Positions 1 through 9,081 of a DNA stretch of 56,603 nucleotides are shown here, one piece after another; positions within the stretch are counted from its first letter, which is position 1, and the number at the start of each line of letters is the position of its first letter. Source of the DNA: Bacteroidales bacterium (GTDB lineage Bacteria > Bacteroidota > Bacteroidia > Bacteroidales > PUMT01); assembly GCA_007125955.1 (NCBI GenBank), contig SLCF01000013.1:1-56603 (forward strand), written 5' to 3'. The notes under the pieces were generated by a model that was not told the origin of the DNA, made no database searches, and saw nothing but the letters and a program-made list of their open reading frames with translations. The position numbers were made by a program, and so were the translations under genes.

Positions 1-1881
1 GATGGTTATAATCTGCGTCAAAGCGTGGCAAACAACACACTTGAACCTCAATATGTAACTTATACTATAATCCCTCATGCACATGATACAGGTTGTGATC
101 CGGGTAATCCGATTGAAGTTACAATAAGAATAAACCCCTACCCGATAGCTGATTTATATGTGAGTGAAGAACTGGAATGTGTTGGTGCTCATACAGGAAG
201 CATTGCGTTGGATACAGCTGAAGGATCCGGCCCATACTCTTTCAGTTGGGTAGGACCTGACAATTTTGTTTCAAATGAGCAAAATCTTATCGATATAAGT
301 TATGGACAGTATATTGTTACTGCTACTGATGCAAATAACTGTACAGCGATTAATTCAATATACCTTTCTAATCCCGATGATATTACATTCAGCTTTAATC
401 TGGGGGATGTTAGTTGTTATGGTGGTTCAGACGGTCATGTATTAATTGAAACTGTCGACATGGGTGGTGGTCCGCCCTATTCTTTTGAGTGGTTTGGCCC
501 TGATGGTTTTGAATTCGATGATAACACCGACAGAGACCAAACAGGACTAATTGCCGGTGAATACTTTGTAATAGTAACTGACGGGAAAGATTGTATATAT
601 GATTCCAGAAATTACTGGGAACCGGGTACTTTTAAAATAAATGAACCCACAGAACTGGAAGTTGAAATTGAAGGTTTTGACACAAGCTGTAATATTAATG
701 ATGACGGCAAAGCCATAAGCACTGTTACTGGTGGAGCCCCCCCTTACTCCTACTACTGGACAGGTCCTGCCGGACATGTTTTTGCAGATAATACAACTCC
801 CAACCAGGAAGATATGATGAGCGGAGAGTATACGCTTATCGTGACTGATGGGAACGGGTGTGAGAAGTCGGCTGATGTATACATTGGCGAACTTCCTCCA
901 TTTAATGTTACTGCTCATATCACTTCAGATTACAACGGTTACTCAGTATCATGTTTTGGTGCATCCGATGGCAGTATTGAACTTGAAATTGAAGGGGAAT
1001 TCCCACCGTTTGATATTTTCTGGTCTTCCGGTCATACTTCTGAAACTCTAACTAATATACCGGCCGGGGAATACCACGTGATAGTTTATGATTCTGTTGA
1101 TTGTCCTTCTGAAGCAACAGTTGTTTTGACCGAGCCGGAAAGGATGGAGTTGGATGTAGTGGTAAACGATGTGAGCTGCTACGGAGACCGTGACGGAGAA
1201 ATACATTTATTTGCAAGCGGAGGGACTGGTGTATTCTACTACAGCTGGGAGGACGGTCAGGCTTCTGATATTGCTTTTGGAATGGAAGCAGGGAATCACT
1301 TTGTCAGAGTAAGTGACCAAAACAACTGCTATATAGACACTTCAATATATGTTTCACAACCAAATCAACTGGAGATACATCCTGTTGTAAATGAACCTTA
1401 TTGCAGTGAAACCGATGATGGGTCTATAGAACTGAATACTACCGGCGGAACTTCACCCTACTTTTTCAACTGGTCAACAGGTGAAACAACTGAAAATATT
1501 TACTTTATAACAGAAGGTTCTTATACGGTTACAATAGAAGATTTCAATAATTGCATCCTCGTGGAAACAATTCTGGTAAATGCGGAAAAAGATCTATGTG
1601 TTAATATCCCCAATGCATTTACTCCAAACGATGATGGATTTAACGATTACTGGTTTATAGGAGATGAAATGGTCGGCATGCTGGGTGATATTTATCCGTA
1701 TGCCGTTGTAGAAGTTTATAACAGGTGGGGTGAAATGGTGTTCAAGTCGCAGGAAGGATATCCCGATCCATGGGATGGAACCAAAAACGGTGTCCCACTT
1801 CCTATGGATTCATACCATTATGTTATTTATCTCAATAACGGAAGTCCTCCAATATCAGGTAATATTGCGATTATCAGATAG
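1..1881 (+). CDS. SprB-like repeat protein with T9SS type B C-terminal domain, 5' truncated by window edge
   Basis: The frame is open from the first base, so the true start lies upstream of the window. The visible part has six tandem modules of roughly 75 residues. Each has a Cys near the start (CxGxxDG-like), a PYxFxW core, a GxYxVxVTD segment and a closing Cys. This is the SprB/gliding-motility adhesin repeat pattern. The last ~95 residues, beginning near NIPNAFTPNDDG, match the gliding motility-associated C-terminal domain that sends proteins through the type IX secretion system to the cell surface. The product is probably a large secreted or surface-attached protein; its ligand cannot be told. 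It ends with TAG and overlaps the convergent glycosyltransferase gene by 27 bp. Confidence 0.9.
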   Translation, partial: DGYNLRQSVANNTLEPQYVTYTIIPHAHDTGCDPGNPIEVTIRINPYPIADLYVSEELECVGAHTGSIALDTAEGSGPYSFSWVGPDNFVSNEQNLIDISYGQYIVTATDANNCTAINSIYLSNPDDITFSFNLGDVSCYGGSDGHVLIETVDMGGGPPYSFEWFGPDGFEFDDNTDRDQTGLIAGEYFVIVTDGKDCIYDSRNYWEPGTFKINEPTELEVEIEGFDTSCNINDDGKAISTVTGGAPPYSYYWTGPAGHVFADNTTPNQEDMMSGEYTLIVTDGNGCEKSADVYIGELPPFNVTAHITSDYNGYSVSCFGASDGSIELEIEGEFPPFDIFWSSGHTSETLTNIPAGEYHVIVYDSVDCPSEATVVLTEPERMELDVVVNDVSCYGDRDGEIHLFASGGTGVFYYSWEDGQASDIAFGMEAGNHFVRVSDQNNCYIDTSIYVSQPNQLEIHPVVNEPYCSETDDGSIELNTTGGTSPYFFNWSTGETTENIYFITEGSYTVTIEDFNNCILVETILVNAEKDLCVNIPNAFTPNDDGFNDYWFIGDEMVGMLGDIYPYAVVEVYNRWGEMVFKSQEGYPDPWDGTKNGVPLPMDSYHYVIYLNNGSPPISGNIAIIR

Positions 1882-3189
1882 TTTTGTTTTATAAAGATTT
1901 ACTGTCTTAACAAACAATCTTGCAAGATTCCCTGCAAGCTCCTCCCGCGAAAACCTATCTATATCAACTTCCTCCAGATGAAGCGTCCCATCCTTATACT
2001 TACGGTAAATTTCATTGATAACCTTCAGCACTTTTTCTTTTTTATTGAAGGGGATAGTCCATCCTGCAGCAGTTTCTCTGATTATGTTATCAACATCACT
2101 CTTTTCGGGGCAAAAAGCCAAAATCGGACGTTGTACCGCAAGATATTCAAAAATTTTACCGGTAATGATGTATGAAGCATTTTCCACCCTGTTAATGCTT
2201 AAAAGCAACAGGGCTGAAATTGCCTGGATTTCCGGAAGCTTTGATTTTAAGACATATCCGTGGATTCTAAGATTGGTATCAAGCCCTTTTGATGCAATAC
2301 TCTCCAGTATTTCTCTGTCAATTCGCCCGGCCAAACATATTTCCAGGTCTTCACTGAAACCGGGAATACTCTTTTTCATTTCACACAATGCATCCCATAA
2401 CTCTTCAGGATTCTGATCCCGGGAAAACATGCCTGTGTAGGTTATCCTGAACCTGTCAATTGCCGGACGATTCAGATTATTGTAGTCATCAGGGTCAAAT
2501 CCGTTTGTTATAACATGGACAGGCTTGTTTGTAATTTTTTCAAAATCCTGCCTCATGGTCTCACCAACTACTACAATCCTGTCAGCTGAATTGAGACATT
2601 TTTTTTCAAGCTTACGGTTTAACCTGTCTGCATAAGCACTGAGCCTTAATTTCCTGTAATAGTAAATGCCTGTCCACGGATCACGGAAATCTGCCACCCA
2701 GGGAACTGATATTTTTTCTTTTAGCCGGCGAGCAATCAGATGTGCACTGTGTGGCGGCCCACTGCTAAATATGAGATCAACCGGATTTTCCCTGAGATAA
2801 TGTTCAAGAAACTTCACAGAAGGGCTAATCCAGAACTTGCGAGAATCTGGGATAAAGAGATTTCCCCTGATCCATACAGCCAGTTTTTCGAAAAGAGATT
2901 CTTTCTTCTTATGCTTTATAAAGCCGGTGTGGGTTTGATTTTCCCCTCCCCCTGCCAGTCTGTTGTATAGCCCGTGAGGCTCCCTTGCAGATACTTTAAG
3001 GACTTCTATTCCATCTGGAACTTCTTTTTCAAGAGAGTGGTCATATACCGGATATTTTGCATTATCTGCAGTGAATACAACGGGTTGCCATCCATGCCTG
3101 ATGAGGTATTTGGCAAATTTCAGGCAGCGCTGGACTCCTGATCCTCCGCTTGGAGGCCAGTAATATGTTATCAGCAAAACTTTACGCAC
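1855..3189 (-). CDS. GT-B glycosyltransferase (GT4-like)
   Basis: This 444-residue cytoplasmic protein should transfer a sugar from a nucleotide-sugar donor to a surface polysaccharide or glycolipid. The N-terminal domain opens with a glycine-rich acceptor loop (YYWPPSGGSGVQR, residues 9-21). A DFRDPW motif lies near residue 167 and NGFDPDDY near 228. The C-terminal donor domain has GKIFEYLA near 342, the usual E-containing GT4 signature. It starts 13 bp downstream of glyS on the same strand, so the two are probably cotranscribed, although no functional link is obvious. Its 3' end overlaps the convergent gene upstream in the window. The family call is secure; the substrate is unknown. Confidence 0.88.
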   Translation of the reverse strand: MRKVLLITYYWPPSGGSGVQRCLKFAKYLIRHGWQPVVFTADNAKYPVYDHSLEKEVPDGIEVLKVSAREPHGLYNRLAGGGENQTHTGFIKHKKKESLFEKLAVWIRGNLFIPDSRKFWISPSVKFLEHYLRENPVDLIFSSGPPHSAHLIARRLKEKISVPWVADFRDPWTGIYYYRKLRLSAYADRLNRKLEKKCLNSADRIVVVGETMRQDFEKITNKPVHVITNGFDPDDYNNLNRPAIDRFRITYTGMFSRDQNPEELWDALCEMKKSIPGFSEDLEICLAGRIDREILESIASKGLDTNLRIHGYVLKSKLPEIQAISALLLLSINRVENASYIITGKIFEYLAVQRPILAFCPEKSDVDNIIRETAAGWTIPFNKKEKVLKVINEIYRKYKDGTLHLEEVDIDRFSREELAGNLARLFVKTVNLYKTKLSDNRNIT

Positions 3190-3202
3190 AAATAGTGGAG
3201 AT

Positions 3203-4759
3203 CTATTTATTCAATTTTTCCAGGATTTTTTTCATGCTGACCTTTTCCTCAGCAATTTCTCTGAGCTTGTTTACCGGCACCCTTTCCTGCACCATATTGT
3301 CGCGGTAACGAATAGTTACGGTTTCATCCTGTGAGGTCTGATGGTCAACAGTTATACAGAATGGAGTACCTATGGCATCCTGCCTCCTGTAACGCCTTCC
3401 AATGGAGTCCTTTTCTTCATAATGGCAGTTGAAAGTGAATTTAAGCTCATCACGAATCTTTCTTGCAATATCAGGTAACCCATCCTTTTTTACAAGAGGC
3501 AGCACTGCGAGTTTTACAGGTGCGAGAAAATCGGGGATCCTCAGTACCACTCGTTCTTCAATTTTCCCGTCTTCCTTTTCATTCTTTTCTTCACAGTAGG
3601 AAGCGGAAAGTATCATTAAAAAGAGGCGGTCAAGACCCAGTGATGTTTCTATTACATAAGGGACATAGCTTTTATTCAAATCCGGATCAAAATACTGCAG
3701 CTTTTTGCCGCAAAATTTCTGATGCTGGCCAAGGTCAAAATCGGTTCTGGAATGTATCCCTTCAACTTCTTTAAACCCAAAGGGAAATTCAAATTCAATG
3801 TCGGTTGCAGCCTCGGCGTAGTGTGCAAGCTTATCATGATCGTGAAACCTTAGTTTAGAATCTTCAAGCCCTAAAGCCTTAAACCAGTCCATCCTGGAAT
3901 TTTTCCAATGCTCAAACCACTCCTTTTCTTCCCCGGGACGTATAAAAAATTCCATCTCCAGCTGTTCGAATTCACGCATCCTGAAAATGAACTGACGTGC
4001 AACGATTTCATTTCTGAATGCTTTCCCGGTTTGTGCAATCCCGAAAGGGATCTTCATCCTTCCTGATTTTTGAACATTCAGGAAGTTCAGAAAAATACCC
4101 TGGGCTGTTTCCGGTCTGAGATATATCTTATTAGCTTCTTCACTGAGGGATCCCAGCCTGGTGTCAAACATTAGATTAAACTTGCGAACATCTGTCCAGT
4201 TCTTCGAACCGGATACAGGATCGGAAATATCGCAATCAATTATAATCTTTTTTATTTCTGCAAGATCATCCCGGTTCAGGGCATCCACATACCTTTGCCT
4301 GATATTTTCTATCTTCTCCTGCGTATTTATGACTCTCTGATTCGTTGTACGAAATTTTTCTTCATCAAAAGAATCACCAAATTTTTTTGATGCCTTCTCT
4401 ATTTCCTTATTAATTTTTGCTTCCTGTTTTTCAATATATTCTTCTATAAGTACATCCGCCCTGTAACGTTTCTGGGAATCTTTATTATCTATAAGCGGAT
4501 CATTAAAAGCACTTACGTGTCCTGATGCCTCCCAGACCTTCGGGTGCATAAAGATCGCTGAATCCAGCCCTACTACATTTTCATTAAGATATACAACCGC
4601 ATCCCACCAGTATTTAATAAGATTCTTTTTCAACTCCACTCCAAACTGCCCGTAATCGTATACAGCGCTTAATCCGTCATATATTTCACTTGATTGAAAA
4701 ATAAAACCGTATTCCTTGGAATGAGCTATCACCTTTTTGAACAAATCATTCTGACTCAT
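3203..4759 (-). CDS. glyS: Glycyl-tRNA synthetase, dimeric class II type
   Basis: The protein charges tRNA-Gly with glycine. At 518 residues it is the single-chain alpha2 (eukaryote/archaea-like) form rather than the alpha2beta2 form. The N-terminal section near residues 15-45 matches the family (SSEIYDGLSAVYDYGQ). Class II motif 2 is at about residue 248 (FRNEIVARQFIFRMREFEQ) and motif 3 near 367 (SLGLDRLFL). An anticodon-binding domain occupies the last ~110 residues. A lysine/glutamate-rich insertion at 105-150 is typical of Bacteroidota homologues. The ATG start follows a TATTTTTG element on the minus strand (4798-4805). The gene is divergent from nadB and probably leads an operon with the downstream glycosyltransferase. 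Confidence 0.96.
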   Translation of the reverse strand: MSQNDLFKKVIAHSKEYGFIFQSSEIYDGLSAVYDYGQFGVELKKNLIKYWWDAVVYLNENVVGLDSAIFMHPKVWEASGHVSAFNDPLIDNKDSQKRYRADVLIEEYIEKQEAKINKEIEKASKKFGDSFDEEKFRTTNQRVINTQEKIENIRQRYVDALNRDDLAEIKKIIIDCDISDPVSGSKNWTDVRKFNLMFDTRLGSLSEEANKIYLRPETAQGIFLNFLNVQKSGRMKIPFGIAQTGKAFRNEIVARQFIFRMREFEQLEMEFFIRPGEEKEWFEHWKNSRMDWFKALGLEDSKLRFHDHDKLAHYAEAATDIEFEFPFGFKEVEGIHSRTDFDLGQHQKFCGKKLQYFDPDLNKSYVPYVIETSLGLDRLFLMILSASYCEEKNEKEDGKIEERVVLRIPDFLAPVKLAVLPLVKKDGLPDIARKIRDELKFTFNCHYEEKDSIGRRYRRQDAIGTPFCITVDHQTSQDETVTIRYRDNMVQERVPVNKLREIAEEKVSMKKILEKLNK

Positions 4760-4797
4760 GTATTCAGCACTTTAATGGTTTGTTTATCAATAATTCG

Positions 4798-4805
4798 CAA
4801 AAATA
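4798..4805 (-). promoter_or_regulatory. Bacteroidota -7 promoter element for glyS
   Basis: On the minus strand this reads TATTTTTG, a perfect fit to the Bacteroidota TAnnTTTG -7 consensus. It lies about 40 bp upstream of the glyS ATG. No clear TTG -33 box is seen. Assignment is by consensus only. Confidence 0.45.
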
Positions 4806-4823
4806 CGTTAAATAGTTATTTTT

Positions 4824-4837
4824 CTGAATTAATTCAG
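4824..4837. promoter_or_regulatory. 14-bp perfect palindrome, possible operator
   Basis: CTGAATTAATTCAG is a perfect palindrome in the divergent glyS/nadB intergenic region. It sits 19 bp upstream of the glyS -7 element, overlapping where its -33 box should be. That is a plausible position for a repressor, but the sequence is AT-rich and no known regulator is matched. Confidence 0.3.
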
Positions 4838-4872
4838 GTGATTTTTGCACATTAAACTACAGGGGAGCATAA

Positions 4873-4906
4873 TTGTTTACCCTGTAAGTTTAATATTCTA
4901 TCTTTG
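4873..4906 (+). promoter_or_regulatory. Bacteroidota-type promoter for nadB
   Basis: A TTG (4873-4875) is followed 23 bp later by TATCTTTG (4899-4906), matching the -33 and TAnnTTTG -7 elements of Bacteroidota promoters. The nadB ATG is 24 bp beyond the -7 box, giving a short leader. Confidence 0.5.
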
Positions 4907-4930
4907 TGATTAACATCCATAATACTTGAA

Positions 4931-6511
4931 ATGAACAGGAAAACTGATTTTTTGGTGATTGGTTCAGGAATTGCCGGTTTATGTTATGCCCTGAAAGCAG
5001 CGGATGCCGGGAAGGTTTGCATTGTAGCAAAAAGTGATCTGGAAGAAACAAACACTAAATACGCACAGGGAGGTATAGCCGCTGTAATGAGGCCGCCCGA
5101 CAGTTTCGAAAAACATATAAACGATACTATTGCCTGCGGTGATGGATTTTGTAAACAGGAAATCGTTGAAATGGTTATCAAGGAGGCTCCGGAAAGAATA
5201 AGAGAGCTTATAGAGTGGGGGGTTGAATTCGACCGTGATCCTGACGGGAAATTTAACCTTACAAAAGAAGGCGGCCATACCGGAAACCGTGTGCTTCACC
5301 ATAAAGACAACACTGGTGAAGAGATCCAGCGAGCACTCAAGCAAAAAATTAGTAGCCACCCCAATATTGAAATACTTGAGCATCATTTTGCAGTTGATCT
5401 TATTACACAACATCATCTCGGAAAGAAAGTAAAGAGATCGCATACTGATACTGAATGCTATGGAGCATACATAATGAATCAAAAGGGGTCTGATGTTTTC
5501 TCCCTGCTTTCAAGAACAACAGTTATTGCTACAGGAGGTATAGGCAATCTGTATCACACAACCACTAATCCCGTTATTGCAACAGGCGACGGGATAGCAA
5601 TGGTTTACAGGGCAAAGGGAAAAGTGAACGATATGGAGTTTGTACAGTTTCATCCCACCTCGCTTTTTAATCCGGGAGAAAGACCTTCTTTCCTTATATC
5701 AGAAGCTCTCAGAGGTTTCGGAGCTGTTCTGAGAACCATGGACGGGGAAGAGTTTATGACACAGTATGATTCAAGGGGAAGCCTTGCTCCAAGAGATATT
5801 ACTGCACGGGCAATTGACAAGGAAATGAAAATCCGGGGAGATGACCACGTTTTACTTGATGCAACCCACCTTGACCCTGTCAAGCTTAAGGAAAATTTCC
5901 CCAACATCTATAAAAAATGCAAAAAGACAGATATTGACATCACCAAAAACATGATCCCGGTTGTTCCTGCAGCTCATTACCTTTGTGGAGGTATAGAAGT
6001 TGACAAAAACGGGAAAAGTTCAATAAACAGGCTATATGCCATAGGCGAAGCCTCTTCTACAGGTCTGCACGGAGCAAACAGGATGGCATCCAATTCGCTT
6101 ATGGAGGCGGTTGTTTTTGCACACAGGGCTGCTGAAGAAAGCAAAAAACAGTTTAATAAATATGAAATAAATTATAATATTCCACAATGGAATATTGAAG
6201 GAACAAACTATCCCGAAGAGATGGTGTTGATAACCCAGAATTATAAGGAGATGCAACAAATAATGAGCAACTATGTCGGTATTGTTCGCTCAAACCTGAG
6301 GCTTAAAAGAGCTCTGGCAAGACTTAAAATAATTTACCAGGAAACTGAAGAACTGTATAAAAAATCTACTCTTTCGGTAAATTTATGTGAATTGAGAAAT
6401 ATGATAAATGTAAGCTATCTAATTATTAAAATGGCCCAGAAATTAAGAGAAAGCAGGGGGCTTCACTATACTCTTGATTACCCCTCTAAAAAATCGGGGA
6501 TGGAATTTTAA
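4931..6511 (+). CDS. nadB: L-aspartate oxidase
   Basis: NadB oxidises L-aspartate to iminoaspartate using FAD, the first step of de novo NAD synthesis; NadA then makes quinolinate. The dinucleotide-binding motif GSGIAGLCYALKAADAG is at residues 12-28. YAQGGIAAV lies near 43 and HTGNRVLHHKD near 116. The fumarate-reductase-like active-site motif FVQFHPTSLF is near 236 and APRDITARAID near 285. GANRMASNSLMEAVVFAHRA near 380 completes the FAD domain, and a C-terminal helical domain follows. The length of 526 residues is normal. nadA and nadC are not in the window, so the gene stands alone here. The HTGNR motif and overall context favour NadB over a succinate dehydrogenase subunit. Confidence 0.94.
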   Translation: MNRKTDFLVIGSGIAGLCYALKAADAGKVCIVAKSDLEETNTKYAQGGIAAVMRPPDSFEKHINDTIACGDGFCKQEIVEMVIKEAPERIRELIEWGVEFDRDPDGKFNLTKEGGHTGNRVLHHKDNTGEEIQRALKQKISSHPNIEILEHHFAVDLITQHHLGKKVKRSHTDTECYGAYIMNQKGSDVFSLLSRTTVIATGGIGNLYHTTTNPVIATGDGIAMVYRAKGKVNDMEFVQFHPTSLFNPGERPSFLISEALRGFGAVLRTMDGEEFMTQYDSRGSLAPRDITARAIDKEMKIRGDDHVLLDATHLDPVKLKENFPNIYKKCKKTDIDITKNMIPVVPAAHYLCGGIEVDKNGKSSINRLYAIGEASSTGLHGANRMASNSLMEAVVFAHRAAEESKKQFNKYEINYNIPQWNIEGTNYPEEMVLITQNYKEMQQIMSNYVGIVRSNLRLKRALARLKIIYQETEELYKKSTLSVNLCELRNMINVSYLIIKMAQKLRESRGLHYTLDYPSKKSGMEF

Positions 6512-6514
6512 TAT

Positions 6515-6540
6515 ATCAGTCAGGCTCACTGATTTTTTTA
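6515..6540 (+). terminator. Intrinsic terminator after nadB
   Basis: A 6-bp stem (ATCAGT at 6515-6520 with ACTGAT at 6528-6533) with a 7-nt loop is followed by a run of T. It lies directly downstream of the nadB stop codon. The stem is short, hence moderate confidence. Confidence 0.5.
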
Positions 6541-6607
6541 ATTTCGGAATAATTTTATTGAGACTTGATAATAAACGGATATAAAAGTTCAACCAAACTC
6601 TTTGACT

Positions 6608-8113
6608 ATGAAAACTGGTCGGTTAATTAAATCTTTTATCTGCCTGTTGCCAATACTTTTCTCTGCAAACATAAAAGCACAGGAGATTGTAACAAATATC
6701 AGCATTGACAGGCTAATAAATGATGTTTTTATTCTTGCCTCAGACAGCCTTGAAGGACGACAGTTTCCTTCCGAAGGCAAAAGAATGGCTGCCCGCTATA
6801 TTGCAGGAGAATTTGAAAAGGCCGGCTTACAGCCTATAAATGATGAGGAAGGCAATTATTATCAGAGAATTCCGGTTGTAAAACATGATCATGGATCAAC
6901 ACGCATATATCTTGAAGGAGAACACGTTCCCCGTTCCAATAATTATACTTTTGCATCAACTCAACCTTTATCGGACAGCCTTAAACTTACCGTAATATTC
7001 AAAGGCAGAATCGAACCGGAGGATATTACTGTTTCAGGTAATGATACCATGATTCACCTTGTTGAGAAGGATATCGAAACAGCAATGGAAAAAATAGAGC
7101 AAATTGCAGAATCTACCGGAATTGAGCATTTTGCTTTAAGCCTATTGTCAAACAGACGCAATTCTAACCTTATCAATGCCGAATCAAGAGCTCTTCAGCC
7201 CAGGTATCCGGAAAGCCCTTTTGGTTTTGGAGCGGGTGAAGTGAATTGGCTCCACTCCTATCTTCCTGAAAGTAAAAATAATCTTAACGTATTGCTTGCA
7301 GGGGAAACCCTGTTTAAAAAGTTATACGGTGCGGGAAAAGGGTGGATGAACTTTAATCTGCGGAGGTATGCGCGAAATACGGGAGCTCTGGATAATCCCA
7401 TCTCAGAGCTTACCGTTTCATCATCTTTCAGAATTGAAAAAAGTGTGGAATATGATGAAAATGTAATCGGCTTTATAGAAGGGAGCGATTTGAAAGATGA
7501 ATATATAATTATTTGTGGCCACTACGATCATTTGGGCAAAAGAGGTGAAAATATTTATTACGGTGCCGACGACAATGCTTCAGGCACCGCTGGTGTTATG
7601 GAGCTTGCAAGAATGTTTGCCGATGCAAAGAAAAACGGGGCTGATTTCAATCGAAGCATTGTATTTATAGCATTTGGAGCCGAGGAAACCGGACTTAACG
7701 GCTCTTCATATTATGTTTCAAACCCGGTATTTCCTCTTGAACAAACATTGCTGGTAATCAACATGGACATGATCGGCAGATCGGATGTTTCTGCAGACAG
7801 GCGAGGACATGTTTATACGAGGCCAATAGGTGGCGACAAGCGTGAAATAAGGCAGCATTTCAGAACTGCCGGGGGACAGATCGATAATCTGAGATTACTC
7901 TACAGTCAGTCACCCTTAAACAATTTGATGTGGCGCTTCGGTTCTGATCACTATCCTTTTGTCAGACGAGATGTTCCTGCGGTAGTTGTAACAACAGGAA
8001 CCCATCCCGATTATCATTTACCCGCTGATACTCCGGAAAAAATTAACTACAGGAATATGGTAAATATCCTCAAAACAGTTTTTGCTGTTATCGTAGAACT
8101 GGATGAGATGTAA
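6608..8113 (+). CDS. M28 family zinc metallopeptidase, exported
   Basis: A signal peptide (residues 1-23, ending near ANIKAQ) directs this 501-residue protein out of the cytoplasm. The C-terminal M28 aminopeptidase domain has the expected zinc and catalytic residues in order: GHYDH near 303, GADDNASG near 320, GAEETGLNGS near 358, NMDMIGR near 385, and the final His in HPDYH near 465. It probably removes N-terminal amino acids from peptides in the periplasm or outside. The first ATG (6608) was chosen because a TTG two codons earlier would only lengthen the signal peptide. It follows the nadB terminator and appears monocistronic. Confidence 0.9.
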   Translation: MKTGRLIKSFICLLPILFSANIKAQEIVTNISIDRLINDVFILASDSLEGRQFPSEGKRMAARYIAGEFEKAGLQPINDEEGNYYQRIPVVKHDHGSTRIYLEGEHVPRSNNYTFASTQPLSDSLKLTVIFKGRIEPEDITVSGNDTMIHLVEKDIETAMEKIEQIAESTGIEHFALSLLSNRRNSNLINAESRALQPRYPESPFGFGAGEVNWLHSYLPESKNNLNVLLAGETLFKKLYGAGKGWMNFNLRRYARNTGALDNPISELTVSSSFRIEKSVEYDENVIGFIEGSDLKDEYIIICGHYDHLGKRGENIYYGADDNASGTAGVMELARMFADAKKNGADFNRSIVFIAFGAEETGLNGSSYYVSNPVFPLEQTLLVINMDMIGRSDVSADRRGHVYTRPIGGDKREIRQHFRTAGGQIDNLRLLYSQSPLNNLMWRFGSDHYPFVRRDVPAVVVTTGTHPDYHLPADTPEKINYRNMVNILKTVFAVIVELDEM

Positions 8114-8180
8114 GCTGTAAAGATGAGAAGGTATCTGGCAGGTTTAGCAGGTTTTTGCTGTCATTCCAGAACTGGACAAG

Positions 8181-8807
8181 ATGTCAAAAGGTCAAAAGGG
8201 CATATTTTTTTATCCCGTAAGTATGGATTTTTATCTTCAATACCCTGTTAATAACCCCTTTTTGCTAAACGGGTTGAAGCATCATGAAGGCTATGTTAAA
8301 AAAGTTATTTTCAAAAGTATTAATAAGGGTGAGAATGTTTTACCATTTCTTCAAGGACTTTTAAAAAACATTGGTGGATCTCAAATGGATTTTTATACCG
8401 GAAATTTGGCTCCGGTTGAAATCGCTGAAGAGATAGAGAAGGTGCTTAAACAATCGGATACATACTCAAAGCAGAAATTTCTTTCCTGGATTTATAGCAA
8501 TAACGGATTCCAAACCCTGAAGCTGTCAGATAATTCAGTATGGGTGTTAATGGAAGGAAACATACCTGAACGTTACATTCATATTCATCCGGGGAGGCAT
8601 TCCCCCAAAACAGTTCGACTTCGTGCAGGGACACTCAAGAGTGCAATTGCTGTTGTTGTTTGGGCAGGTATCTATGGAAAACCTGCCACAAATTTGAAAG
8701 TTGTAAATGAAGCAAGGAAAGCGTTGCTGAATGAATCGCCAGTAAAACATATAAGTCGGCTAAGCGGACTTGGTGCGGTAATAATGAGATTTAACAGCAG
8801 CATATAA
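8181..8807 (+). CDS. Conserved-looking protein of unknown function
   Basis: I do not recognise this family. The predicted product of 208 residues is soluble, with no signal peptide or membrane segment. A central stretch (YIHIHPGRHSP near 130) and a small hydrophobic alpha segment (SAIAVVVWAGIYG near 155) look structured. The start is uncertain: the ATG at 8181 sits in a GTCAAAAG direct repeat that looks like leader sequence, and an internal ATG at 8223 (194 residues, beginning MDFYLQYPVNN) is at least as likely. Codon use matches neighbours. No operon partner is evident. Confidence 0.7.
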   Translation: MSKGQKGIFFYPVSMDFYLQYPVNNPFLLNGLKHHEGYVKKVIFKSINKGENVLPFLQGLLKNIGGSQMDFYTGNLAPVEIAEEIEKVLKQSDTYSKQKFLSWIYSNNGFQTLKLSDNSVWVLMEGNIPERYIHIHPGRHSPKTVRLRAGTLKSAIAVVVWAGIYGKPATNLKVVNEARKALLNESPVKHISRLSGLGAVIMRFNSSI

Positions 8808-8929
8808 TACAGAATCCAAAATTCAGTTATGCTTAAACAATAAAAGCAGGAGCGGTTATTATTTTTGCAAAAAAATATGCCCTGAAAGCAACAAAAAAAG
8901 CTTAGAAAAAATAAACAGGGCGCACCTGA

Positions 8930-9004
8930 TTAACTGCCGCCCATCCCCCTACTGTTGCAGTCTCTCCTGCATCCCCGTGAGTTCTCTCCACATTTGCCGG
9001 GCAT
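8930..9004 (-). CDS. Possible 24-residue Cys-rich peptide downstream of metal TonB receptor
   Basis: A short frame reads MPGKCGENSRGCRRDCNSRG followed by a glycine-rich end. It begins 77 bp after the receptor stop codon on the same strand. Three Cys in 24 residues next to a putative metal-uptake gene is suggestive. However, no ribosome binding site is evident and chance cannot be excluded. The local sequence is more GC-rich than its surroundings. Low-confidence gene. Confidence 0.2.
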   Translation of the reverse strand: MPGKCGENSRGCRRDCNSRGMGGS

Positions 9005-9081
9005 GTTATCAGCACGTTTTATCTCCACCCGGCGCCCTGGCTTACTCCAAGGACAGGACAGGCAGCAGCAGGTGCAATAAT

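Noticed and set aside
547-918. 123-residue antisense frame in the first gene
   Set aside because: Opposite-strand shadow of a repeat protein gene; no independent support.
8879-8921. GCCCTG/CAGGGC hairpin as receptor terminator
   Set aside because: The loop is about 30 nt and AT-rich; the six-pair stem is too weak to call.
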